A stretch of 64,000 bases of DNA from an uncultured Pelagibacteraceae bacterium (GTDB taxonomy: Bacteria; Pseudomonadota; Alphaproteobacteria; Pelagibacterales; Pelagibacteraceae). Shown here piece by piece: positions 1 through 13,588 of this stretch (its first letter is position 1; the number at the start of each line of letters is the position of its first letter). The position numbers were made by a program, and so were the translations under genes. Below the pieces are notes generated by a model that had not been told where the DNA came from, searched no databases, and was given only the letters and a program-made list of their open reading frames with translations. The stretch spans positions 1-64,000 of the forward strand of contig CACEAQ010000002.1 of NCBI GenBank assembly GCA_902557605.1. The letters are read 5' to 3'.

Positions 1-50
1 ATTCTTTTAATTACATATATTTCATTTTTTAAGTTTTACAAAAAATAATA

Positions 51-1214
51 ATGATCAATAGAAATTATTTATTTACTAGCGAGTCAGTTTCGGAGGGCCA
101 CCCTGACAAAGTATGCGATAGGATCTCTGATATGGTTGTTGACTCATATTTGTCTCAAGATCCTGTTTCAAGAGTGGCATGTGAAACTTTAACAACTACT
201 AATAAAGTTGTTCTTGCAGGAGAAACTAGGGGTCCAAAAATTGAAAAAGATGAATTAATTAATAAAGTAAGAAATTGCATCAAAGACATTGGTTATGACC
301 AAGAAGGCTTTAGTTGGAAAACTGCTAATATTGAAACTTTTTTACATGAACAATCAACCGATATTGCAATGGGTGTAGACTCTAAAGAAAATAAAGAAGA
401 GGGGGCAGGCGATCAAGGTATTATGTTTGGTTATGCATGCAATGAAACTGATGATTTTATGCCTGCGCCTATTCACTTTTCTCACAAAATTTTAAGATTG
501 ATGGCAGAAGACAGAAAAAGTGGTTCTTTAAAAGGGATTGAACCTGATTCAAAAAGTCAAGTTACAATGCTTTACGAAAATAATAAACCTATAAAAGTTA
601 CTTCAGTGGTCATTTCAACTCAACATTCAAAAGATTTAAATCAAGAAAAAGTGAGAGAACTAGTAATTCCATATATTAATAAATCTATTCCAAAAAAATA
701 TTTACAAGAACTAGACAATAAAGAAATTTATATAAACCCTACTGGTCAATTTATTATAGGTGGGCCTGACGGTGATACTGGTTTAACTGGAAGAAAAATT
801 ATTGTTGATACCTATGGAGGTGCTGCTCCACATGGGGGCGGAGCTTTTTCAGGAAAAGACCCGACAAAAGTTGATAGATCTGCTGCTTATGCTTCGAGAT
901 ATTTGGCAAAAAATATTGTTTCAGCAGGAGTTTCAGAAAAATGTTTGATTCAATTAGCTTATGCAATTGGCGTGTCTAAACCGCTTTCAATTTTCGTAAA
1001 ATTAGCTGAGGGAGATGAAAATAAAGTAGAGAAAGTTAAGGAAATCATAGACAAAAATTTTAATTTATCCCCTAGAGGAATTAGAGAAATGCTCAAATTA
1101 AATAATCCTATATATGAAATCACTTCAGCTTACGGGCACTTTGGAAGAAAACCTACTAATAAAGGTGAATTTTCATGGGAAAAAACCGATAAAGCATATT
1201 TATTTAAACTGTAA
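51..1214 (+). CDS. metK: S-adenosylmethionine synthetase
   Basis: ORF 387 aa; [30 protein letters not shown] and [21 protein letters not shown] motifs. Confidence 0.98.
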   Translation: MINRNYLFTSESVSEGHPDKVCDRISDMVVDSYLSQDPVSRVACETLTTTNKVVLAGETRGPKIEKDELINKVRNCIKDIGYDQEGFSWKTANIETFLHEQSTDIAMGVDSKENKEEGAGDQGIMFGYACNETDDFMPAPIHFSHKILRLMAEDRKSGSLKGIEPDSKSQVTMLYENNKPIKVTSVVISTQHSKDLNQEKVRELVIPYINKSIPKKYLQELDNKEIYINPTGQFIIGGPDGDTGLTGRKIIVDTYGGAAPHGGGAFSGKDPTKVDRSAAYASRYLAKNIVSAGVSEKCLIQLAYAIGVSKPLSIFVKLAEGDENKVEKVKEIIDKNFNLSPRGIREMLKLNNPIYEITSAYGHFGRKPTNKGEFSWEKTDKAYLFKL

Positions 1215-1268
1215 TCTTGAAAAAATCCTTAATATCTTTATAAAGAACTTAATATTATTGAAGGTATC

Positions 1269-1294
1269 AAATGGGCACTTGCCCATTTTTTTTT
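1269..1294 (+). terminator. Intrinsic terminator-like hairpin between metK and nusA
   Basis: AAATGGGC-ACTT-GCCCATTT perfect 8-bp stem with a T-run to 1294. Confidence 0.85.
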
Positions 1295-1306
1295 AGGAGT
1301 ATTTAA

Positions 1307-2857
1307 ATGTTAAACAGAGGATTAGATAAACTTGAACTTTTAAGAATAGTTGAAGCAGTCGCAAACGAAAAATCAATTGATAAAGAACTTGTAATTGGCT
1401 CAATGGAAAGTGCTATTCAGAAAGCTGCACTTACTAAATTTGGGAATGATAATAATATTGAAGTGATTATAGACCGAGAAACTGGAGATATTAAAATTCA
1501 AAAAGTTTTAACTATTGTTGAAAAAGTAGAAGATTCGGCTAGAGAAGTTACATTGGATGAAGCAAAAAAATTATATCCAAAAAAAGAAAATTTAAAAATA
1601 GATGAAAAAATATACGAAGAATTACCACAAATAGATTTTGGAAGAATAGCTGCTCAAAGTGCTAAACAGGTAATAAGCAGCAGAGTCAGGGAAGCAGAAA
1701 AAAACAGACAATATGAAGATTTTATAGATAAACAAGAACAAATTTTAAGCGGTATAATTAAAAGATTAGAATATGGAAATGTTATAGTCGATTTAGGTAA
1801 AGCAGAGGGTGTAATAAAAAAAGACGAGCTTATACCTAGAGAAATTTTAAAGACTGGAGACAGAGTTAAAGCATATTGTTACGAAGTGAAAAAAGAAATG
1901 AAAGGGCATCAAATTTTTTTATCTCGAGCCCATCCTCAATTTTTAGCTAAACTTTTTTTTCAAGAAGTTCCTGAAATATATGAAGGTACTATTGAAATAA
2001 AATCTGTAGCTCGTGACCCAGGAAGTAGAGCTAAAATTTGTGTTCACTCTCAAGACTCTTCAATTGACCCAGTTGGAGCTTGTGTAGGAATGAGAGGTAG
2101 TAGAGTTCAAACGATTGTGAACGAACTACATGGTGAGAAAATTGACATTATAAAATGGACTGAAGATCTTCCGACATTAATCTCAGAGTCACTTTCACCG
2201 GCTGAGATACAAAAAGTCTTAATAGATCAAGAAAATAAAAGAATTGATATAATCTTAACGGAGGAAAATTTAAGCAAAGCGATAGGTAGAAGAGGACAGA
2301 ACGTTAGATTAGCATCAAAACTTACAAATTATGAAATAGATATATTAACTGATAAAGAGGACTCAGAACGTAGACAAGCAGAATTTAAGGAAAGAACTGA
2401 AACGCTAATTAAGAATTTAGAAGTGGATGAAACTCTTGGTCAACTTTTAGTTTCCGAAGGTTTTATATCTATAGAGGAAATTGCACAATCTCAAATTGAA
2501 GATATTTCAAAAATTGATGCTATAGATGAAGATACTGCTAAAGAACTAATTAATAGATCTAAAGAAACTCTAGTTAAAGAGAAAGAAGCAGTAGCACTTA
2601 AATTGAAGGAGCTTGGTGTAGAAGAAAAATTAATTGATTTAAAAGGTATGACTCAAGGAATGTTAGTTATCTTAGGTCAAAAAAATATAAAAAAACTCAG
2701 TGATTTTGCTGATTTATCTTCTGATGAATTAATTGGCGGCTTTGATGAGATCAAAGGAAAAAAAATTAGAATAGACGGGTATCTTGAGGAATTTTCACTT
2801 TCGAGAAAAGAGGCTGATGAATTAATATTGGCTGCTAGAGAGATAGTTTACAAGTAA
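1307..2857 (+). CDS. nusA: Transcription termination/antitermination factor NusA
   Basis: ORF 516 aa; NusA N-terminal domain, S1 and KH motifs (GACVGMRGSRVQ; IGRRGQNVRLAS). Confidence 0.97.
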   Translation: MLNRGLDKLELLRIVEAVANEKSIDKELVIGSMESAIQKAALTKFGNDNNIEVIIDRETGDIKIQKVLTIVEKVEDSAREVTLDEAKKLYPKKENLKIDEKIYEELPQIDFGRIAAQSAKQVISSRVREAEKNRQYEDFIDKQEQILSGIIKRLEYGNVIVDLGKAEGVIKKDELIPREILKTGDRVKAYCYEVKKEMKGHQIFLSRAHPQFLAKLFFQEVPEIYEGTIEIKSVARDPGSRAKICVHSQDSSIDPVGACVGMRGSRVQTIVNELHGEKIDIIKWTEDLPTLISESLSPAEIQKVLIDQENKRIDIILTEENLSKAIGRRGQNVRLASKLTNYEIDILTDKEDSERRQAEFKERTETLIKNLEVDETLGQLLVSEGFISIEEIAQSQIEDISKIDAIDEDTAKELINRSKETLVKEKEAVALKLKELGVEEKLIDLKGMTQGMLVILGQKNIKKLSDFADLSSDELIGGFDEIKGKKIRIDGYLEEFSLSRKEADELILAAREIVYK

Positions 2858-2861
2858 TGTT

Positions 2862-5042
2862 ATGGATAAAGATAAAAAAAAGACTCTTACAATTTCAACA
2901 AATTTAAAAAAAAAAATTGATACAAGTTCGTTAACTTCAGGAAAAAAATCATTTTCAATTGAAAAAAAGAGACCTCAAAAGCATAATAAAAACATTTCTA
3001 GGTCAAATACCTCTAACAATGTTAATTTAAATCAATCTGGTAAAAAGAAAAACTTCGTCAGAAAGTTTATTGAGCAACAAGCTACTAAAGATTTCATAAA
3101 AAAAGATAATAAGCCAACTGGCAAAAGTAAACTTAGATTAAAGACACCATTAGATAAAAGAGACTTTAAACTCACTGTATCAAGAGCTTTGAATGTGGAG
3201 GAAATTGAAATTAAACAACGTAGTTTAGCCTCTGTAAAAAGAGCCAGATTAAAAGAGAGGAAGAAACCTGAGCAGGGGGAGGAAAAAAAAGAATTTAAAA
3301 AAGTTATCAAAGAGGTAAAAATTCCTGAACAAATAACAATTCAAGAGCTTTCCAATAGGATGGCAGAAAAATCTAATGAAATAATAAAATTTTTATTTAA
3401 CATGAAAGTGGTTGCTACTATTAACCACAATATTGATAAAGATACTGCTGAATATATTGTTAAAGAATTTGGGCATAAACCAATCATAGAAGATAAACTT
3501 TTGACTGAAAAGAATAATGTTCAGAAAAATTTAGTCGGCGAAATAAAATCAAGACCACCTGTAGTTACGATTATGGGGCATGTAGATCATGGAAAAACCT
3601 CTTTGCTTGATTCATTAAGAAATTCAAATGTAGTTTCAGGTGAACACGGTGGAATTACACAACACATTGGAGCTTATCAAGTGAATACAAGTGGTAATAA
3701 ATTAATAACTTTTATTGACACTCCTGGACATGCTGCGTTTACAGAAATGAGAGCCAGAGGTTCTAAAATTACGGATGTTGTAATATTAGTTGTAGCTGCA
3801 GATGACGGAATAAAACCTCAAACAATTGAAGCTATTCAACATGCAAAAGCGGCAAAAGTTCCAATTATCGTTGCAATCAATAAATGTGATTTACCTGAAA
3901 AAAATATAAACAAGATTAAAAATGAGATGATGCAATACGAACTTATAGCAGAAGACTTAAGTGGTGACACCTTATTTGTAGAAGTTTCAGCTCTAAAAAA
4001 AATAAATCTAGATAAACTTAAGGAGAGTGTATTGCTTCAGGCTGAAATGTTAGATTTAAAAGCTTCATTCACAGATAAAGCCAAAGGTGTTGTGATAGAG
4101 TCAAAAATCGACAAAGGTAAAGGTCCTGTTTCTACAATCTTAATAAGCAATGGAAGATTAAAAAAAGGAGATTATTTTATTTGTGGTGATACATGGGGCA
4201 AAGTAAGAGCAATGATTAATTTTGAGGGAAAAATTGTAGATGAGGCTCTACCTTCAATGCCAGTAGAAATACTTGGAATGAATAGCTCTGCATATGCTGG
4301 CGCAGAATTTAGCGTTACAGATAGTGAAGATGATGCAAAAAAAATGATTGAGTTTAGAAAAGATAAATCTGTAAAAAATAAAGTTTTATCAAAAGAAAAA
4401 ACGACCCTTTTCGATAATGCAAAAAGCAAAGAAGAGCTTAATATAATTATTAAAGCAGATGTTCAAGGATCAAGTGAAGCACTTAAGATGGCAATTGATA
4501 AAATCGAACACAAGGAAGTTGAAGCTAAAATTTTATTATCAGACATAGGAATGATCAACGAAACAGATGTAACATTAGCAAAAGCATCAGACGCAGTTCT
4601 AATTGGATTTAATGTAAAACCAAGTAGAGAGGCAAAAAAATTAGCAGAAGATCAAAAAATTGAAATAAAATATTTTAATATTATTTATGAAGCATTAGAT
4701 TATATTGAAAAATCTTTGTCTGGACTTTTAGAACCGGATATTAGAGAAACACTTTTAGGAAGCGCAGAAATTAAAAAAATCTTCAAAGTTTCTAACGTAG
4801 GAAAAATCGCAGGTTCTAAAGTTTTGAGCGGTGAAATTAAAAGTAAATCAAAAGCAAGAATAATTCGCGATGGAGTAGTTGTTTATAATGGAGAAATCCT
4901 TTCTATTTTTAGAGAAAAAAATCAGGTAAAAGAGGTTGGCGCAGGTCAAGAGTGTGGAATTAGCATTAAAGATTTTATAGATTTTAAGGAGAGAGATGTA
5001 ATAGAATCATACCTTTCAGAGGAGATCAGTAGGTCAATTTAA
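2862..5042 (+). CDS. infB: Translation initiation factor IF-2
   Basis: ORF 726 aa; PPVVTIMGHVDHGKTSLLDSLR, DTPGHAAFTEMRARG, NKCD G-motifs. Confidence 0.98.
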   Translation: MDKDKKKTLTISTNLKKKIDTSSLTSGKKSFSIEKKRPQKHNKNISRSNTSNNVNLNQSGKKKNFVRKFIEQQATKDFIKKDNKPTGKSKLRLKTPLDKRDFKLTVSRALNVEEIEIKQRSLASVKRARLKERKKPEQGEEKKEFKKVIKEVKIPEQITIQELSNRMAEKSNEIIKFLFNMKVVATINHNIDKDTAEYIVKEFGHKPIIEDKLLTEKNNVQKNLVGEIKSRPPVVTIMGHVDHGKTSLLDSLRNSNVVSGEHGGITQHIGAYQVNTSGNKLITFIDTPGHAAFTEMRARGSKITDVVILVVAADDGIKPQTIEAIQHAKAAKVPIIVAINKCDLPEKNINKIKNEMMQYELIAEDLSGDTLFVEVSALKKINLDKLKESVLLQAEMLDLKASFTDKAKGVVIESKIDKGKGPVSTILISNGRLKKGDYFICGDTWGKVRAMINFEGKIVDEALPSMPVEILGMNSSAYAGAEFSVTDSEDDAKKMIEFRKDKSVKNKVLSKEKTTLFDNAKSKEELNIIIKADVQGSSEALKMAIDKIEHKEVEAKILLSDIGMINETDVTLAKASDAVLIGFNVKPSREAKKLAEDQKIEIKYFNIIYEALDYIEKSLSGLLEPDIRETLLGSAEIKKIFKVSNVGKIAGSKVLSGEIKSKSKARIIRDGVVVYNGEILSIFREKNQVKEVGAGQECGISIKDFIDFKERDVIESYLSEEISRSI

Positions 5043-5441
5043 ATGAAAAATCAGTCACTATACAAAGCATTTAGCCAAAGGCAATTGAGAGTTGGGGAAC
5101 TTGTAAAACAAAATCTTGGAGAACTTTTTATTAGAAATGAAGCCAAAATACCGTCAATAAATTCAAAATTAATCACAGTTACAGAAGTTCGTATGACCCC
5201 AGACCTGAAAACTGCGAGAGTTTACGTGATTCCTTTGGGAGGAATAGACACTTCACAAACGGTAAAAATCTTGACGGAATACTCTCATCTTGTTAGAAAA
5301 GCGCTGTCTAAAAGGCTTGATATTAAGTTTCTTCCTAAGCTTGTTTTTGTTGAAGATAACTCATTTGAATATGCTGAGAAGATTGAAAAAATTATAAAAG
5401 AAAATAAAAATAATGATAAAGAAAAAAAAAGATACAATTAA
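5043..5441 (+). CDS. rbfA: Ribosome-binding factor A
   Basis: ORF 132 aa; RQLRVGELVKQNL..., position between infB and rpsO. Confidence 0.9.
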   Translation: MKNQSLYKAFSQRQLRVGELVKQNLGELFIRNEAKIPSINSKLITVTEVRMTPDLKTARVYVIPLGGIDTSQTVKILTEYSHLVRKALSKRLDIKFLPKLVFVEDNSFEYAEKIEKIIKENKNNDKEKKRYN

Positions 5442-5673
5442 ATCGTTAGCTATTCACGCTAAAGATGTAGGATCAACAGAAATACAAATCGGTTTACTTA
5501 CAGATAAAATTACAAAATTATCGGATCACTTTAAGAAATTTAAAAAAGATAAACATTCAGCTTTAGGTTTGACAAAATCAGTTAATAAAAGAAAAAAATT
5601 ACTCTCTTACTTAAAAAAGAAAAATTCTGATTCCTACCTAAAAGTTATAAAACAATTAAATTTAAGGAAATAA
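5413..5673 (+). CDS. rpsO: 30S ribosomal protein S15
   Basis: ORF 86 aa; [14 protein letters not shown] / [20 protein letters not shown]; overlaps rbfA by 29 nt. Confidence 0.93.
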   Translation: MIKKKKDTIKSLAIHAKDVGSTEIQIGLLTDKITKLSDHFKKFKKDKHSALGLTKSVNKRKKLLSYLKKKNSDSYLKVIKQLNLRK

Positions 5674-7745
5674 TGTTCAAAATACATAAGGAAGATTTAG
5701 AAGTTAATGGTAAAAAATTAACTTTAGAAACAGGCAAAGTCGCAAGACAAGCTGATGGAGCTGTCATTGCCACATTAGGTGAAACAGTAGTGATTGCTAC
5801 AGCGGTAGGAGCAAAAAAAGTTGCTGAGGGTCAAGACTATTTTCCCTTATCAGTAAACTATCAGGAAAAATACTATGCAGCAGGTAAAATACCCGGAGGA
5901 TATTTTAAAAGAGAAGCTAGACCTACAGAGGCTGAAACATTGATTTCTAGACTAATAGATAGACCTATTAGACCGCTATTCCCATCTGGTTTTATGAATG
6001 AAGTCCAAGTGCTTCCTACAGTTTTATCTTACGATAACGAAAATCAACCTGACATTTTATCAATTAATGCTTCTTCTGCAGCTTTAGCTATATCAGGGTT
6101 ACCGTTCTTAGGACCAATAGCTGCAAGTAGAGTTGGATACAAAGATGGAAAATATTTATTAAATCCATCAGTTGAGGAATTAAAAGAGTCCGAGTTAGAT
6201 TTAGTTGTTGCTGGAACTAAAGATGCAGTTTTAATGGTAGAGTCCGAGACGTCAGGATTATCTGAAAAAGTTATGTTAGATGCAGTTAAATTTGGGCACG
6301 AAAACTTTGTACCAGTAATTGAAGCAATCGAAAAGCTAGCTAAAAAAGTTGGAAAACCAAAATGGGAAGTTGAAGAAGTGAATCACTCCGAAATTAAGAA
6401 GAAGATAACTGAGAAATTTGAAAGTGGTTTAAGAAGTGCTTTTAAAGAAATAGATAAGAAAAAAAGATCGACAGCTATTTCTGAAATAGAAACTCAATGT
6501 AAAGAACTTTTTGCAGAAGATGAAACTGTGTCAGAAAATCAAGTAATGAGCCAATTAAAATCTTTAGAAAAAGATATAGTGAGAACTGCAATTTTAAAAG
6601 AGAAGAAAAGAATTGATGGAAGAGGTTTAGCAGATGTAAGACAGATTAAGTGTGAAGTAGGTGTTTTACCGAGAACGCATGGCTCTGCCCTTTTTACCAG
6701 AGGAGAGACACAAGCTCTTGTAGTAACAACACTTGGAATGACAGATGATGAGCAAAGATTAGAAAGTCTTGAAGGGATGCAAAGATCAAATTTTATGTTG
6801 CATTATAATTTTCCTCCATTTTCAGTTGGAGAATGCGGGAGAATAGGCACTGGTAGACGAGAAATAGGACATGGAAAACTTGCTTGGAGAGCAATAAACT
6901 CATCTTTACCAAAAAAAGAAAATTTTCCATATACATTAAGAGTAGTTTCAGAAATAACGGAGTCAAATGGATCCTCATCAATGGCAACAGTTTGTGGAAC
7001 TTCTTTATCATTAATGGATGCAGGGGTTCCTATAAAAGAGCCAGTAGCTGGAATTGCTATGGGACTAATCAAAGAGGGTGAAGAATTTTCAGTATTATCT
7101 GACATCTTGGGAGATGAGGACCATTTAGGAGATATGGACTTTAAAGTTGCTGGAACAAAAAATGGCATAACCTCATTACAGATGGATATTAAAATTACTG
7201 GTATTACTTTTGAAATTATGGAAAAGGCTTTAGATCAAGCTAAGGCAGGGAGAGAACATATTTTAGGAGAAATGAACAAAGCAATAAAAACCTCAAGAAA
7301 AGAGTTTTCAAAACACACACCAAAAATGGAAACAATCAAAGTCGATAAGAAAGATATAGCTACAGTAATTGGAAAGGGTGGAGCAACAATTAGAGAAATT
7401 GTTGAGACATCAGGAGCTAAAGTTGATGTAAAAGATACTGGGGAAGTAACTGTTGCTGCACCAGATGAAGCTTCAAGAAACAAAGCTATAGATTTTATTA
7501 AAAATTTAATTGCCAAACCAGAAATGGGTAAAATTTACAAAGGCAAAGTTGTAAAAATTATGGAATTTGGAGCTTTCGTAAACTTTTTAGGAAAACAAGA
7601 TGGTCTTGTTCATATATCCGAGTTAGCTGACAAACGGGTAGCAAAAGTTGGCGATGTTGTGAAAGAAGGCGACGAAGTTTCAGTTAAAGTTGTTGGTTTC
7701 GATAGAGGAAAAGTAAAGCTTTCTATGAAACAAGCTTCGGCTTAA
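5673..7745 (+). CDS. pnp: Polyribonucleotide nucleotidyltransferase
   Basis: ORF 690 aa; two RNase PH domains, KH ([14 protein letters not shown]), S1. Confidence 0.98.
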   Translation: MFKIHKEDLEVNGKKLTLETGKVARQADGAVIATLGETVVIATAVGAKKVAEGQDYFPLSVNYQEKYYAAGKIPGGYFKREARPTEAETLISRLIDRPIRPLFPSGFMNEVQVLPTVLSYDNENQPDILSINASSAALAISGLPFLGPIAASRVGYKDGKYLLNPSVEELKESELDLVVAGTKDAVLMVESETSGLSEKVMLDAVKFGHENFVPVIEAIEKLAKKVGKPKWEVEEVNHSEIKKKITEKFESGLRSAFKEIDKKKRSTAISEIETQCKELFAEDETVSENQVMSQLKSLEKDIVRTAILKEKKRIDGRGLADVRQIKCEVGVLPRTHGSALFTRGETQALVVTTLGMTDDEQRLESLEGMQRSNFMLHYNFPPFSVGECGRIGTGRREIGHGKLAWRAINSSLPKKENFPYTLRVVSEITESNGSSSMATVCGTSLSLMDAGVPIKEPVAGIAMGLIKEGEEFSVLSDILGDEDHLGDMDFKVAGTKNGITSLQMDIKITGITFEIMEKALDQAKAGREHILGEMNKAIKTSRKEFSKHTPKMETIKVDKKDIATVIGKGGATIREIVETSGAKVDVKDTGEVTVAAPDEASRNKAIDFIKNLIAKPEMGKIYKGKVVKIMEFGAFVNFLGKQDGLVHISELADKRVAKVGDVVKEGDEVSVKVVGFDRGKVKLSMKQASA

Positions 7746-8527
7746 GTCATATTCTTAGGATCTGGCATTCCCACTTTGTTATATCCAGCATCTACATAAT
7801 GAATCTCACCAGTCACGCCTGCTGCTAAATTACTGAGTAAATATAAAGCAGAGTTACCAACATCATGAATATCAACGTTTCTTTTTAGAAATGAGTGGTC
7901 TTCATTCCATTTGTATAAAAATTTTGCATCTCCTATTGCTGAAGCAGCTAGAGTTTTTATTGGTCCTGCACTTATAGCATTTACCCTTATTTTTTTTGTC
8001 CCTAGATCTCTAGCTAAATATTTTACACTTGCCTCTAAAGCAGATTTACAAACACCCATTACGTTATAGTTAGGTATTGCTTTAGTAGACTCGTATGTAA
8101 GAGTTAATAAACTACCTCCCTCATTCATTATTTTTGAGGCTTCTTTTGAAACCTCTGTAAAAGAAAAACATGATATTAGCATACTTCTTAGAAAATTTTC
8201 TCTTGTGGTATTCAAATATTCTCCAGATAATTCAGATTTGTCCGAAAAAGCAACTGCATGTACAACGAAGTCTATCTTTCCCCATTTTGTCTTCACATCT
8301 TCAAAAAGTTTTACGATCTCTTCTTTTTTTTCAACATCACAGCTAAAAGTAAAATTCGACTTTAATTTTTCGGCTAATGGTATTACTCTTTTTTTTAAAG
8401 CATCACCTAAGTATGTAAAAGCTAGCTCTGCACCTGCCTCAGATAGCTTTTGAGATATACCCCAAGCTATTGAGCGTTCGTTCGCAACACCCATGATCAG
8501 ACCTTTTTTGCCTTTCATTAAAGTCAT
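7742..8527 (-). CDS. fabI: Enoyl-[acyl-carrier-protein] reductase (NADH)
   Basis: ORF 261 aa; [21 protein letters not shown] motif; adjacent to fabB and fabA. Confidence 0.95.
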   Translation of the reverse strand: MTLMKGKKGLIMGVANERSIAWGISQKLSEAGAELAFTYLGDALKKRVIPLAEKLKSNFTFSCDVEKKEEIVKLFEDVKTKWGKIDFVVHAVAFSDKSELSGEYLNTTRENFLRSMLISCFSFTEVSKEASKIMNEGGSLLTLTYESTKAIPNYNVMGVCKSALEASVKYLARDLGTKKIRVNAISAGPIKTLAASAIGDAKFLYKWNEDHSFLKRNVDIHDVGNSALYLLSNLAAGVTGEIHYVDAGYNKVGMPDPKNMT

Positions 8528-9741
8528 TATTCTACCTTTTCAAATACTAAAGTAGCATTAGTTCCCCCAAAACCAAAACTATTAGACATTATAGAATTTA
8601 AACTAATATCTTTTTCAACTTTTGTGACAATAGGGTATTTTTTTGCTTCCACATCCATATCATTTATATTAGCTGATGCAGCTATAAAATTATTTTTCAT
8701 CATAATTAAACTATATACTGCCTCATGTACTGAAGTAGCCCCTAGAGAATGTCCCGCAAGAGATTTAGTGGAGCTAATTTTAGGCTTATAATCATTAAAA
8801 ACTTCTCCCACAGCTTTTAATTCAGTTATATCTCCAACAGGTGTAGAAGTTCCGTGAGTATTTATATAATCAATTTTATTTTTTGCTGTGCTCAGCGCCA
8901 TTTTCATACAACGAACCGCCCCTTCACCTGATGGTGCAACCATATCATAACCATCTGATGTTGCACCATAACCTGTCAACTCAGCGTAAATTTTTGCGCC
9001 TCTTGATTTTGCGTGTTCATATTCTTCTAAAACTAAAACTCCACCTCCACCTGAGATTACAAAACCGTCTCGAGTTTTATCATAAGGTCTGGATGCTTTT
9101 TCAGGAGTATCATTGTATTTTGAAGATAAAGCTGTCATCGCATCAAACATTGCAGTCATCGCGAAATGAACTTCATCACTTCCTCCTGCAAAAATAATTT
9201 TTTGTTTACCAAGCTGAATTAATTCCATAGCGTTGCCAATACAATGTCCGCTAGTTGCACATGCTGAGCTGATAGTATAATTAACACCTTTAATTTTAAA
9301 CGGGACTGCTAAAGTAGCTGAGGCGGTACTGGACATTGTTCGTGGAACTACAAAAGGGCCCATTCTTTTTGGACTTTTTTCTCTAGTCTTATCTGCTGCT
9401 AATATTACATTTTCTATTGAAGGACCACCTGATCCCATAATCATTCCGGTAGATACATTACTTACTTCCCTTTCCCCAAGCCCAGAGTCTCTGACAGCTT
9501 CATTCATTGAAATATAATTATAAGCTGATCCTGGTCCCATAAACCTAATAAATTTTCTGTCGACATGATCTTCAAGTTTAATGTTTGGTTTTCCATGGAC
9601 ATGACTTTTTAAATTGTATTCCTTGTATTCTTCAGAAAATGTTATTCCAGATTTTGCATTAAGTAATGATTTATAAACTTCATCTTGATTATTTCCTAAA
9701 CAAGAAACTACACCTATTCCAGTCACTACAACTCTTTTCAT
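8527..9741 (-). CDS. fabB: Beta-ketoacyl-ACP synthase I
   Basis: ORF 404 aa; [15 protein letters not shown] active-site Cys, [24 protein letters not shown]. Confidence 0.96.
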   Translation of the reverse strand: MKRVVVTGIGVVSCLGNNQDEVYKSLLNAKSGITFSEEYKEYNLKSHVHGKPNIKLEDHVDRKFIRFMGPGSAYNYISMNEAVRDSGLGEREVSNVSTGMIMGSGGPSIENVILAADKTREKSPKRMGPFVVPRTMSSTASATLAVPFKIKGVNYTISSACATSGHCIGNAMELIQLGKQKIIFAGGSDEVHFAMTAMFDAMTALSSKYNDTPEKASRPYDKTRDGFVISGGGGVLVLEEYEHAKSRGAKIYAELTGYGATSDGYDMVAPSGEGAVRCMKMALSTAKNKIDYINTHGTSTPVGDITELKAVGEVFNDYKPKISSTKSLAGHSLGATSVHEAVYSLIMMKNNFIAASANINDMDVEAKKYPIVTKVEKDISLNSIMSNSFGFGGTNATLVFEKVE

Positions 9742-10241
9742 GATTTAAACAATCCCACCTTAAGATTTTCTGCAGTATAAATTATTTTGCCGTCTGCACT
9801 CAAAATTCCATTAGCTAATCCAACAGCAGTACCCTCTTTTTTTAAAATCCTTTTCATATTTATTTCGTAAGTTGCCATTTTAACGTTTTTTAATACTTCA
9901 CCTGTAAACTTTACTGAATTTACTCCTAAAGCTCTACCTTTTCCAGGCTCTCCGATCCAACCTAAATAAAATCCAACTAACTGCCACATAGCATCTAAAC
10001 CAAGACAACCTGGCATAACTGGATCCTTTTTAAAATGACAATCAAAAAACCACAAGTTATCTTTAATATCAAGTTCAGCTTTAATAAAACCTTTATTAAA
10101 TTCACCAATATCTTTTTTAATTTCTGTAATCCTATCAAACATTAGCATTGGAGGTAATGGTAGTTTAGCGTTTCCTTCACCGAATAATTTTCCCTCTCCA
10201 CACGAAATTAGTTCATCGTAATTGTAGCTGTTTTTTTGCAT
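9738..10241 (-). CDS. fabA: 3-hydroxydecanoyl-ACP dehydratase
   Basis: ORF 167 aa; [24 protein letters not shown]. Confidence 0.96.
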   Translation of the reverse strand: MQKNSYNYDELISCGEGKLFGEGNAKLPLPPMLMFDRITEIKKDIGEFNKGFIKAELDIKDNLWFFDCHFKKDPVMPGCLGLDAMWQLVGFYLGWIGEPGKGRALGVNSVKFTGEVLKNVKMATYEINMKRILKKEGTAVGLANGILSADGKIIYTAENLKVGLFKS

Positions 10242-10292
10242 GATTTAGAATTGTTTTACTTGATTTAGCAAAAGTTTCATATATATTTTGTG

Positions 10293-10314
10293 TTTAGAAT
10301 GATTATAAAGTAGA
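10293..10314. promoter_or_regulatory. Irr/ICE-like operator upstream of irr
   Basis: TTTAGAATGATTATAAAGTAGA; close to TTTAGAA-N3-TTCTAAA; near-identical copy at 10764. Confidence 0.65.
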
Positions 10315-10333
10315 CCAAAAAAACTTAAAAAAC

Positions 10334-10741
10334 GTGAAAAAAATTGACATTTTAAAAAAACTGAGAACATCTGGGCTACGTCCAACTAAACAAAGAGTTG
10401 AAATCGCTAGATTTTTATTTGAAAGAGAAAAAACATTTCATTTTACAGTTGAAAGTTTAAACAAACTTTTAGCAAAAAAAACAACTGCTAAAATTTCTCT
10501 AGCCACAATTTATAACACGGTACACTCATTTAAAACTGCAGGACATTTAAGTGAAGTTGAAGTTAGAGGTAACAAAAGTTATTTTGATACAAACGTTTCA
10601 AATCACCATCACTTTTATGATAGTGAAACTTCAGAACTAATTGACATAGATGCGAATGATATAGTCATTCAAAAAATTCCAAAGGCACCAAATGGTAAAA
10701 AAATTAAAAATGTTGAGGTATTTATAAATCTGAAAAATTGA
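10334..10741 (+). CDS. irr: Fur-family regulator, Irr-like
   Basis: ORF 135 aa (GTG start); LRPTKQRVEIARFLF, ISLATIYNTVHSFKTAG, HHHFYDSETSELIDID (HHH motif typical of Irr). Confidence 0.85.
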   Translation: MKKIDILKKLRTSGLRPTKQRVEIARFLFEREKTFHFTVESLNKLLAKKTTAKISLATIYNTVHSFKTAGHLSEVEVRGNKSYFDTNVSNHHHFYDSETSELIDIDANDIVIQKIPKAPNGKKIKNVEVFINLKN

Positions 10742-10763
10742 CAGTTTGTCGCTTGTTTTTCAC

Positions 10764-12960
<2,197 letters not shown>

Positions 12961-12961
12961 T

Positions 12962-13588
12962 ATGGAAATTGTTAAAACGCCAAATTTAGAAACATTAAAT
13001 CAAAATATAAAAGATGATTTTTATATTGTTCCAAATTTAAAATTCGATATTGATAAATTAAGAGCTGATTTAAATACTGTGTTGAAAAAGAAGAAATTTA
13101 ACACGTTAGGTATTAAAAACTTTGGAGCTATCTCTTTAAACCAAGTACCAGGTGACAAAAGTTCTACAGAGGGCCACAATGTTAGAGGTACATACTGGAC
13201 CATACCCGATGAAAAAGGTAAAGAAATTATGAGAGATAAACCTATCGATGAGGAAAAATATACTGAAATAGTTTCTGAATTTAAAGGAACCTACTTTGAG
13301 GAAGTTTATAATACTTTAAGGAAACACTTCAAACTTGGAAGAGTAAGAATATTGTTAAAAGAACCTAGATCTACACTTAGTTGGCATAGAGATCCTGAAC
13401 CTAGACTTCATGTACCAATAATAACAAATAAAGGATGCAGGATGGTAATCGAGGAGGTTTGTAGACACATGCCGGCTGACGGATCAGTGACTATTACTAA
13501 TAACACTAAATACCATAATTTTTTTAACGGAGGGGAACAAAATAGAGTACATTTAGTAGCTTGTGTTCTAGAAAATCCATTTAATTAA
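12962..13588 (+). CDS. Aspartyl/asparaginyl beta-hydroxylase-like 2OG-Fe(II) oxygenase
   Basis: ORF 208 aa; SWHRDPEPRLHVPIITNKGCRMVIE ... RVHLVACVL (HxD...H-type spacing). Confidence 0.6.
   Translation: MEIVKTPNLETLNQNIKDDFYIVPNLKFDIDKLRADLNTVLKKKKFNTLGIKNFGAISLNQVPGDKSSTEGHNVRGTYWTIPDEKGKEIMRDKPIDEEKYTEIVSEFKGTYFEEVYNTLRKHFKLGRVRILLKEPRSTLSWHRDPEPRLHVPIITNKGCRMVIEEVCRHMPADGSVTITNNTKYHNFFNGGEQNRVHLVACVLENPFN

Noticed and set aside
1-50. Possible SAM riboswitch upstream of metK
   Set aside because: Only 50 bp of upstream sequence are in the window; no recognisable SAM-II/SAM-V core can be judged.
1114-1296. 60-aa ORF overlapping metK 3' end and the terminator
   Set aside because: Out-of-frame with metK, Leu/Ile/Asn-rich, includes the terminator stem; not credible.
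6803-7168. 121-aa minus-strand ORF within pnp (and other antisense ORFs in pnp, infB, gyrB, coaBC, fabB)
   Set aside because: Opposite strand of strongly conserved genes, no recognisable domain or RBS.
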